A DNA stretch of 6,642 nucleotides. Source: Syntrophomonadaceae bacterium (GTDB lineage Bacteria; Bacillota; Syntrophomonadia; Syntrophomonadales; Syntrophomonadaceae). Both the position numbers and the translations under genes were made by a program. Every line of letters starts with the position of its first letter. The first letter of the stretch is position 1. The stretch is from NCBI GenBank assembly GCA_028698695.1, contig JAQVWB010000113.1, forward strand, positions 1-6,642, in the 5' to 3' direction. The notes under the pieces are model-generated. The model was not told the DNA's origin. It saw nothing but the letters and a program-made list of their open reading frames with translations, and made no database searches. Shown in pieces: positions 1 through 4,729 of the stretch.

Positions 1-349
1 GAACTTCATTTTCCACGCAACGGGCTGCATAAGTTGCCAACCGGACTCCACGCTCGTCATTGAAAGTCTTAATCGCCTTTATTAATCCAATAGTGCCAAT
101 GGAAATTAGATCTTCCATATCCTCACCGCTGGTTTCATATTTACGTACTACATGAGCTACCAGTCTCAGGTTATGTTCAATTAATTTATTTCTTGCTTCT
201 TCACTGCCTCCCTTAAGCTTTTGCAGACATTCCCTTTCCGCTGCTTCATTTAATGGTTGAGGAAAAGCCCCATTGGCCATGTAACCAAACAGGAACAGGG
301 TTCCTTTAACAATAGCCCCCGCTGCCAGGAGCCATGCCAATATAGTCAA
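1..349 (-). CDS. sigK: RNA polymerase sporulation sigma factor SigK, pro-form (5' part, cut by window edge)
   Basis: Only the first 116 codons are present; the rest lies off the left edge. The reverse strand reads a hydrophobic N-terminus (LTILAWLLAAGAIVKG..., residues 1-23) followed by AFPQPLNE, then NKLIEHNLRLVAHVVRKYE, GEDMEDLISIGTIGLIKAIKTF and LATYAARCVENEV. The last three blocks are sigma-70 region 2 as found in SigK, the late mother-cell sigma factor of sporulation. The hydrophobic start matches the membrane-tethering pro-sequence that SpoIVFB removes in Bacillus, so this is the pro-form and not the leaderless type known in some clostridia. I chose the TTG at 349-347 because GGAGG (361-357) lies 7 nt upstream and because it gives the expected pro-sequence length. 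Whether the gene is interrupted further on by a skin-type element cannot be seen. It is transcribed divergently from the peroxiredoxin gene. Confidence 0.93.
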   Translation of the reverse strand, partial: MTILAWLLAAGAIVKGTLFLFGYMANGAFPQPLNEAAERECLQKLKGGSEEARNKLIEHNLRLVAHVVRKYETSGEDMEDLISIGTIGLIKAIKTFNDERGVRLATYAARCVENEV

Positions 350-380
350 AAGACCACCTCCATATAATTGAGCGTTTTAT

Positions 381-409
381 ACTTTATGAAGCTAGTTGGC
401 GAAATGTGA
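381..409 (-). promoter_or_regulatory. Candidate SigE-type promoter of sigK
   Basis: On the minus strand TCACATT (409-403) and CATAAAGT (388-381) are separated by 14 bp. The sporulation SigE consensus is roughly kmATATT, 14-15 bp, CATACAHT; the match is 6/7 and 6/8. Transcription would begin near 374, giving a leader of about 25 nt that includes the GGAGG. SigE control of sigK is established in Bacillus. The assignment here rests on motif, spacing and context only. Confidence 0.5.
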
Positions 410-469
410 CTAAAATTTGCAGGTAAAGAATGGTGACTTAAATAGTTTAATCAAATAATCTTCTGAGTA

Positions 470-497
470 TTGTTGCATTATAACTATATGTTATAAT
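470..497 (+). promoter_or_regulatory. Peroxiredoxin promoter with overlapping 21-bp palindrome
   Basis: A perfect TATAAT (492-497) lies 27 bp before the start codon, with a weak -35 candidate TTGTTG (470-475) at 16-bp spacing. A perfect inverted repeat, ATTATAAC-N5-GTTATAAT (477-497), covers the spacer and the -10 box, the usual place for a repressor site. The AT-rich composition recalls PerR/Fur boxes (7-1-7, TTATAATnATTATAA), but the arm spacing differs, so the binding protein is unknown. The palindrome is seen directly; its regulatory role is inferred. Confidence 0.55.
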
Positions 498-523
498 ACT
501 CACATGGAAAGGAGGTTCGATTT

Positions 524-1240
524 ATGCCCGAAGAATTCAAACCAGGTTGTCAGAGACCAGCGATTAAAAGACCCAGTTTAGAGACCGAATCAACTGACCA
601 GATTACTGTTAAGGAGGCGAAATCATCTATGGTGAAAGTAGGTAAACCAGCCCCGGATTTTACCGCATCTGCTTATCTGGCAGGTAAATTCGTAAATGTA
701 AGTCTCTCGGAGTTTAAAGGCAAATGGGTTCTGCTATGCTTTTATCCGGGTGATTTTACCTTTGTTTGAGCCACTGAAATTTCAGCAGTTGCTGAAAAGT
801 ATGAAGAATTTCAGAAGTTAGGCGTCGAAGTGCTCTCCTGCAGCGTTGACAGTGTATTTGTCCATAAAATGTGGAATGACCACGAATTATCCAAAATGAT
901 CAACCGGGATATTCCTTTTGCCATGCTCTCTGACCAGGATGGCTATATCGGTAAATTGTATGGCATTTATGACGAAGACAGCGGTGTTGAAACCCGGGGA
1001 AGATTTATTATTGACCCGGACGGGATTATTCAGGGGTTTGAAGTTTTAACTCCTCCGGTAGGCAGAAATGTCAAAGAGTCCTTCCGGCAAATTCAGGCCT
1101 TCCAACTGGTACGTGCTTCAGAAGGAACCGAAGCTACTCCTTCCGGTTGGAGACCAGGAAAACAAACCCTGAAACCAGGACCGGATCTGGTAGGCAAGGT
1201 CTGGGAAGTATGGAAAGTCAGCGAAGCTTTTGAAGATTAA
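524..1240 (+). CDS. prxU: Selenocysteine-containing peroxiredoxin (AhpC/Prx1-type), TGA read as Sec
   Basis: Thiol peroxidase that reduces hydrogen or organic peroxides, probably cytosolic. The frame runs 238 codons from ATG 524 (AAGGAGG at 509-515, 8 nt spacing) to TAA 1238-1240, with one internal TGA at 767-769. The surrounding residues are FYPGDFTFV-U82-ATEISAV. The family motif is PxxxTxxC (usually FTFVCPTE), so the TGA replaces precisely the peroxidatic Cys. Homology continues in the same frame on both sides: VGKPAPDFTA before, then SVDSVFVHKMW, FAMLSDQDGYIGKLYGI, RGRFIIDPDG and WRPGKQTLKPGPDLVG after. A SECIS-like hairpin follows. The usual C-terminal resolving Cys (VCPA) is replaced by EATPSG. 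Remaining Cys are C9, C72 and C106. A 35-residue N-terminal extension precedes the typical start M36, which has its own AAGGAGG (611-617). PrxU of Eubacterium acidaminophilum is the known precedent. A nonsense mutation is the alternative, but unlikely. Confidence 0.9.
780..797 (+). promoter_or_regulatory. Bacterial SECIS-like hairpin downstream of the Sec codon
   Basis: TTTCAGC (780-786) and GCTGAAA (791-797) form a perfect 7-bp stem closed by the tetraloop AGTT (787-790). It begins 10 nt after the TGA. The loop G (788) is the second loop base and has 18 nt between it and the TGA. The published bacterial SECIS model requires a short apical loop with a G among the first two bases, about 16-37 nt from the UGA, so the geometry fits. 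It lies inside the coding sequence, as bacterial SECIS elements do. A competing palindrome, CTGAAATTTCAG (774-785), could form instead. Confidence 0.7.
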
Positions 1241-1286
1241 ATTTTTCGAAATGCTATTCTGATTAACAGACAATATAATACTCAAA

Positions 1287-1327
1287 AAATAATGGGAACT
1301 GTTTAACCAGAGCAGTTCCCGTTATTT
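1287..1327. terminator. Bidirectional rho-independent terminator
   Basis: AAATAATGGGAACTG (1287-1301) pairs with CAGTTCCCGTTATTT (1313-1327) through 15 bp with a single G-U pair, around an 11-nt loop. The stem foot is A-rich on the left and T-rich on the right, giving a U-rich tail in either direction. It lies 46 bp after the peroxiredoxin stop and could also stop transcripts from the convergent cytochrome b gene. Confidence 0.8.
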
Positions 1328-1358
1328 AATAGAAGCAGATAATGCCGAATAACGAAAA

Positions 1359-1510
1359 TTTTTAAGGATTATGGTTCCAATTTTTAGAATCTGACTGAAC
1401 CTGAATTAACCTGATCTGACCTGACAGTTTTTTTATTAATTAATAGAATCAGGTTAAGTTAGTAAAGAGTCAGGTTAGTCAGGTTCAATATTTATAAATC
1501 ATCCTTAAAA
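1359..1510. repeat. Nested inverted-repeat element with six ACCTGA/TCAGGT units (MITE-like or long hairpin)
   Basis: The outer arms TTTTAAGGAT (1360-1369) and ATCCTTAAAA (1501-1510) are perfect inverted repeats. Inside, ACCTGA occurs three times on the left (1399-1404, 1409-1414, 1419-1424) and its complement TCAGGT three times on the right (1449-1454, 1470-1475, 1479-1484). Two 8-bp stems follow: GAACCTGA (1397-1404) with TCAGGTTC (1479-1486), and TAACCTGA (1407-1414) with TCAGGTTA (1470-1477). The centre is AT-rich with a T7 run (1428-1434). GAAAA flanks both ends (1354-1358 and 1511-1515), which could be a 5-bp target duplication. No ORF is visible inside. It may be a small non-autonomous mobile element or simply an extended bidirectional terminator; copy number in the genome would decide. 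Confidence 0.55.
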
Positions 1511-1562
1511 GAAAACTGAACTCACAACAAAAACCATAAAGCCTTTAGCTTAAATTAAGATT

Positions 1563-1595
1563 GGTATCAGATTATCCACTCAATTAACTGATACC
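1563..1595 (-). terminator. Hairpin spanning the cytochrome b stop codon, possible weak terminator
   Basis: GGTATCAG (1563-1570) and CTGATACC (1588-1595) are perfect 8-bp inverted repeats with a 17-nt loop that contains the stop codon of the minus-strand cytochrome b gene (1582-1580). On the minus strand the stem is followed by AATCTTAATTT, only moderately T-rich. It may end the operon or stabilise the mRNA 3' end; the stronger terminator at 1287-1327 lies further downstream. Confidence 0.4.
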
Positions 1596-2401
1596 TTTTC
1601 AGCATCAAGGTCTGTTTTGACAAGATGACTGCTATCATATTCATTTTCGTCCAACACTTCCGTTTCAGGTTCAGCAGTTTCTTCTGCCATGGCAACGGTT
1701 TCAACATCAGATTTTAATACAACTTCAGGATCTGGTTCGGCAGGATCAGCATTATCGTTGCCATTTAGCTCCTGCCACCATTTCTGATGGCGGTGTTTGA
1801 TATAATCAGCATTAATGTAACCGCTGAACATGCTGGGTACCAGTGGCCAGTTAGGCCGCAGCAGAAATGCGCCCAGGTGAGCAATTATATTCAAAACCAT
1901 AATTACGGTAAACAGATTATGAATCTGGGCTGTCCAGAAAACCACTTCTGCTGACAGATTAATCCCGGGAATATTTTTATATACCTTTATTATACCGGTA
2001 AGGATCAATACCAGAGTTGTAAAAGCAGTCAAGCTGAATGCCAATCGTTGTTCAGCCAGATATTTTCCGCTGGGTGGTTCCTCCGCCAAACCAACCAGTG
2101 AGGCAAATATCTGCATTGACTCTTTGAAATCACCTTTTTGGGGTAATATTTCTCTTTTCTTGCTCATAATAATATAGGTTACATAATAAATGGAAGAAAA
2201 TATTAATACTACGGCTGCATAATAATGAATGTTTAAAGTAACCCAATAATTGCTTGACCAGGATAACCCGGGCAGGGTATCGATAAAGTAGCGTTTATAT
2301 ACCGGCATTTGCCCGAATCCGGAGAAAAGCAGTATGAAAATTGACAGAGCGGTACTCCAATGTATAAACCGAATGACTTGGTTATGCCTCAGAATTTTCA
2401 T
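1580..2401 (-). CDS. Di-heme membrane cytochrome b, formate dehydrogenase gamma (FdnI)-like
   Basis: 273 residues with four predicted membrane helices at about 12-30, 54-79, 120-140 and 158-181. His14, His59, His161 and His175 sit in helices 1, 2, 4 and 4. They match in order and spacing the heme ligands of E. coli FdnI (His18, 57, 155, 169), so two b hemes spanning the membrane are expected. The role would be electron transfer between the iron-sulfur subunit and quinone. The start overlaps the upstream ferredoxin-subunit gene by 20 nt, and a purine-rich stretch (GGGGGAGAAGGA) precedes it, which indicates translational coupling. Unusual for the family is a tail of about 60 residues (213-273), rich in Asp/Glu and Pro (PAEPDPE, EETAEPETE) and lacking hydrophobic segments. 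The catalytic partner is not in the window, so the substrate (formate, or another reductant served by similar modules) is not certain. Confidence 0.85.
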   Translation of the reverse strand: MKILRHNQVIRFIHWSTALSIFILLFSGFGQMPVYKRYFIDTLPGLSWSSNYWVTLNIHYYAAVVLIFSSIYYVTYIIMSKKREILPQKGDFKESMQIFASLVGLAEEPPSGKYLAEQRLAFSLTAFTTLVLILTGIIKVYKNIPGINLSAEVVFWTAQIHNLFTVIMVLNIIAHLGAFLLRPNWPLVPSMFSGYINADYIKHRHQKWWQELNGNDNADPAEPDPEVVLKSDVETVAMAEETAEPETEVLDENEYDSSHLVKTDLDAEKVSVN

Positions 2402-3392
2402 TTTCCTTCTCCCCCTTCGTCATAATCTTATAGGCACTTATCCCGGCAGCAGCCAGACCCGCAAATGGCGCCACCAACATGCTTTTTACCGCACCGTCAG
2501 CTGAATGCAGCGGATTACTAATGCCCGGGGGCATAGCCGGTCTACCTGGCTTTTCATCTATTTCCTGGTTCAACAAAGCTTCATTAATTTTTTCAAATGG
2601 CACTTTGGATAAATAGAAAGTCGAAGTTCCGCCATTTTCATCCCGGCCATAGATATAGCCATTATTTTTTGCCAGCCATTTATCTGCATAAGCTTCCATT
2701 TCCCGGCGCGGTCCAATCATCAAAGCCCCGGTCGGACAGGCATTTACACAGGCAGGTTCCTGACCTTCTTCCAGAAGATCTGCGCACAAATCGCATTTAT
2801 ACATTACTCCACCTCCGGCATAAGTGGGAGCAATATCGAGATAAATACCAACCCCGGCCTGACGCTGCGGTATGTGCCAGGGACAGACGTCCCGACACTT
2901 GGCTCCGCCAAAACACGCTCCAGTATCGATAACTACAGGTCCTTTGGCAGTTTGATCAATTACTCCGAAAGGACATAAATCAGCACAGGGTGCAGAATCA
3001 CAATGCATACAGCGTCTGGGAATGTGCAATTCCTGTCCCTTGCCATCGTGTTCTACCCGTATATGTTGTACATAAGTCCAGTTATATGGAGTTAGACGGT
3101 TGGTAAGGTTTTGTTTTTCTGACCAATCCTCGTGCTGACTCTGTGGCCAGTAATCCTGAATAGGTTTGATTGGCTGCGGAAAACGCTCTTCATTCTTATT
3201 ACGGCAGGCAGTAACACAACGAGGGGTATCTAAATCCGGACATCCATTGCATTTACTTAAATCTATAACTGTAGCCAAGGGTTCATCCATATCAACTGCC
3301 TGGGCAATACGTTTCGTTCCGGTTATCGCAGCGCCAATGGTTAATCCTGATAAAGCCGTCCTTTGCAGGAAACTGCGACGAGTCATGCTCAT
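2382..3392 (-). CDS. Tat-exported ferredoxin-like electron-transfer subunit (FdnH/HybA/NrfC-like)
   Basis: 336 residues from ATG 3392, chosen because GGAGG (3405-3401) lies 8 nt upstream and because the Tat signal TRRSFLQ then falls at residues 4-10. The longer frame from 3458 would bury that signal. A hydrophobic stretch and an AQA cleavage-type site (residue 32) follow, so the protein should act outside the membrane. Four cluster motifs are visible: C48-x2-C51-x7-C59-x3-C63; C128-x2-C131-x4-C136-x3-C140P; C160-x5-C166-x3-C170P; C200-x2-C203-x11-C215-x3-C219P. In the third, Gly163 stands where the second Cys normally is, as in NarH where Trp replaces that Cys and a [3Fe-4S] cluster forms. 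A C-terminal helix (about 305-325) could anchor it, as in FdnH. The gene overlaps the cytochrome b gene. No molybdopterin or other catalytic subunit is adjacent, so formate dehydrogenase is only one possibility. Confidence 0.85.
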   Translation of the reverse strand: MSMTRRSFLQRTALSGLTIGAAITGTKRIAQAVDMDEPLATVIDLSKCNGCPDLDTPRCVTACRNKNEERFPQPIKPIQDYWPQSQHEDWSEKQNLTNRLTPYNWTYVQHIRVEHDGKGQELHIPRRCMHCDSAPCADLCPFGVIDQTAKGPVVIDTGACFGGAKCRDVCPWHIPQRQAGVGIYLDIAPTYAGGGVMYKCDLCADLLEEGQEPACVNACPTGALMIGPRREMEAYADKWLAKNNGYIYGRDENGGTSTFYLSKVPFEKINEALLNQEIDEKPGRPAMPPGISNPLHSADGAVKSMLVAPFAGLAAAGISAYKIMTKGEKENENSEA

Positions 3393-3413
3393 AATTTCTA
3401 CCTCCAGTAAATA

Positions 3414-3444
3414 ATTATAAATTCGCCATACCCTATAGGGGTAT
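3414..3444 (-). promoter_or_regulatory. Promoter region of the iron-sulfur/cytochrome b operon with a CsoR-like palindrome
   Basis: ATACCC-N5-GGGTAT (3428-3444) is a perfect inverted repeat with a CCCTATAGGG core (3431-3440). Flanking AT bases around short C and G tracts recall operators of the CsoR family (copper or persulfide sensors). On the minus strand a perfect TATAAT (3419-3414) lies just downstream, with the palindrome where a -35 box would be. An alternative is TTGCTT, 17 bp, TATTCT further upstream, which would put the palindrome near the start of transcription. Regulation through this site is an inference. Confidence 0.4.
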
Positions 3445-3500
3445 ATGAAGAATACCAAATACTTATTTATAAAGCAAGTCTTTTAAATAAAAAATCATAT

Positions 3501-3566
3501 TAATTCATTCTTGACATATGCCCACAATGAATTATAATTAATTCATAATGAGCATATGCCCATTAT
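3501..3566 (+). promoter_or_regulatory. Consensus sigma-A promoter embedded in large palindromes (operon promoter and operators)
   Basis: TTGACA (3511-3516), 16 bp, TATAAT (3533-3538) is a perfect-consensus promoter. Around it lie three inverted repeats. First, 3501-3534 has 17-bp arms with 14 matched pairs and is centred on CAT|ATG over the -35. Second, TGAATTA-N4-TAATTCA (3528-3545) covers the -10. Third, 3545-3566 has 11-bp arms with one mismatch (core TGAGCATATGCCCA) near the transcription start. CATATGCCCA occurs as a direct repeat at 3515-3524 and 3553-3562, 38 bp apart. The arrangement suits tight repression, possibly by the DUF134 protein encoded next; the repressor identity is inferred. 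Confidence 0.7.
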
Positions 3567-3596
3567 TCAGATAATCAATGAGAGGATGCAGCCAAA

Positions 3597-4349
3597 ATGC
3601 CCAGAGGTGTAAAATGCCGTTTTGTAGGTTATTATCCCCCGTTTGTCGATTATCGTCCGCAAGGCATTTCCGTTGATGAGCAACAAGCAGTAATTATCAA
3701 AATCGAAGAAATAGAGGCTATCCGGCTAAAAGATTATTTAAAACTGGAACAGGAAGACTGTGCTGTTAGGATGCAGATATCCCGCAGTACCTTTCAAAGA
3801 ATACTGACCGAAGCCCGCAGTAAAATTGCTGACGCATTGCTTAATGGCAAAGCTATAAGAATTAAAGGCGGTGATTATTGCTTGGGAAGCGGCTATTGCT
3901 GGCGCTACGACAGGCATTTAAATGATCAGGACGACTGCAGTATGAGAACTTTTTTTGAACAGCTTGAGTCTTTAAATAAAGCGGAGGTGATGGTTTTGAA
4001 GAACGTTGTTGCCATTTGCAGTACTGGATCAGCAACAGACAGTATGGTAGATGAACGCTTTGGACGCTGTCCATATGTACAGATCTGGGATGAAGATAAT
4101 GGCTTCCAGCAGGCTCTGATTAATGATAATCGTGATCAGGGACACGGAGCCGGCATCGGTACTGCACAGATAATCCTGCAGCAGCGCGCTGGAGTAGTAA
4201 TAACCAATCGTATCGGCCCCAAAGGATTTGCCGTTTTAAAAAAAGCCGGGGTTGAACTGTATGAGTGTTCAGGGCAAGTCACGGTTGAGGAATCCCTGCA
4301 ACTCTATAAAGGTAATAAACTTAAAAAACTGGAAGCAGCCAACAATTAA
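3597..4349 (+). CDS. DUF134 HTH regulator fused to a NifX/ORP-like (dinitrogenase Fe-Mo cofactor) domain
   Basis: 250 residues in two domains. Residues 1-95 are DUF134: MPRGVKCRFV start, IEEIEAIRLKDYLKLEQEDCAVRMQISRSTFQRILTEAR with a helix-turn-helix at about 52-74, then IRIKGG. A linker with C95, C101 and C114 follows, including a CLGSGYC motif that might bind metal. Residues 136-240 are a NifX/NifB-C-type domain (VAICSTG, VDERFGRCPY, GAGIGTAQIILQQRAGVVITNRIGPKGFAVLKKAGVELYE), the fold that binds Fe-Mo or Mo-Cu clusters. The likely role is a transcription regulator that senses such a cluster or metal and controls this operon. A weak AGAGG lies 11 nt before the ATG. Inside the gene a nine-base Shine-Dalgarno, GGAGGTGAT (3983-3991), precedes an in-frame TTG (3996), which could yield the NifX domain alone. 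The next gene follows after 21 nt. Confidence 0.88.
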   Translation: MPRGVKCRFVGYYPPFVDYRPQGISVDEQQAVIIKIEEIEAIRLKDYLKLEQEDCAVRMQISRSTFQRILTEARSKIADALLNGKAIRIKGGDYCLGSGYCWRYDRHLNDQDDCSMRTFFEQLESLNKAEVMVLKNVVAICSTGSATDSMVDERFGRCPYVQIWDEDNGFQQALINDNRDQGHGAGIGTAQIILQQRAGVVITNRIGPKGFAVLKKAGVELYECSGQVTVEESLQLYKGNKLKKLEAANN

Positions 4350-4370
4350 ATTTAAGGAGGTTATTTAATA

Positions 4371-4727
4371 ATGCTTATTGCAGTAGCAACCGAGAATAAC
4401 AAAGTAGCTGAACATTTTGGTCACTGTGATCAATTTACCCTTTACAACCTTGAAACCGGAGAGTATTCAACACTGGCAAACCCTGAACATCAGCCAGGTA
4501 TGCTGCCGGGCTATCTGCGACAGAATGGTGTTGATGTAATAATTGCCGGCGGAATGGGAGAAAGAGCCAAGTTGTTGTTTAATGAACTGAATATTGAGGT
4601 TTATGTTGGAATTGCCAGTGATATTGAGTCAGCAGTAGAAACGTATAAGGCTGGCAGACTAAACAGCAAGGATGTGTTCTGCCAACACGATGACCATAAC
4701 CATGACTGTAATCATGAAAGGGGATAA
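4371..4727 (+). CDS. NifX/ORP-like cluster-binding protein with His-rich tail
   Basis: 118 residues, the usual size of a single-domain dinitrogenase iron-molybdenum-cofactor-family protein (NifX, NafY core, and the orange protein ORP of Desulfovibrio, which carries a Mo-Cu-sulfide cluster). Visible family blocks are MLIAVATENNKVAEHFGHCDQFTLYNLETG, then GVDVIIAGGMGERAKLLFNELNIEVYVG, and VETYKAGRL. The C-terminal tail C104-QHDDHNHDC-NH (to 115) has four His and two Cys and could bind Cu, Ni or Zn; this is a visible feature without proven function. AAGGAGG (4354-4360) lies 10 nt upstream. The gene sits between the DUF134 fusion and the ATPase pair, 2 nt from the next start. No nitrogenase genes are in the window, so ORP-like use is more probable than nitrogenase cofactor assembly. 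Confidence 0.85.
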   Translation: MLIAVATENNKVAEHFGHCDQFTLYNLETGEYSTLANPEHQPGMLPGYLRQNGVDVIIAGGMGERAKLLFNELNIEVYVGIASDIESAVETYKAGRLNSKDVFCQHDDHNHDCNHERG

Positions 4728-4729
4728 AT

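Noticed and set aside
524..1240. Peroxiredoxin as two separate genes or a pseudogene broken by a nonsense mutation
   Set aside because: The frame is unbroken apart from the single TGA, which falls exactly on the catalytic residue and is followed by a SECIS-like hairpin. A random nonsense mutation at that very codon with no other damage is improbable.
1387..1486. CRISPR array suggested by repeated ACCTGA/TCAGGT units
   Set aside because: The repeats are only 6-8 bp, in opposite orientations and irregularly spaced, without spacers of uniform length. They form a hairpin instead.
2597..2932. A 111-codon plus-strand reading frame opposite the ferredoxin subunit
   Set aside because: It lies wholly antisense to a well-supported gene, lacks a ribosome binding site and shows no recognisable domain.
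3393..3458. A longer N-terminus for the ferredoxin subunit, starting at 3458
   Set aside because: It would place 22 residues before the Tat signal, has no good ribosome binding site, and runs through the promoter and palindrome region. ATG 3392 has GGAGG at the right distance.
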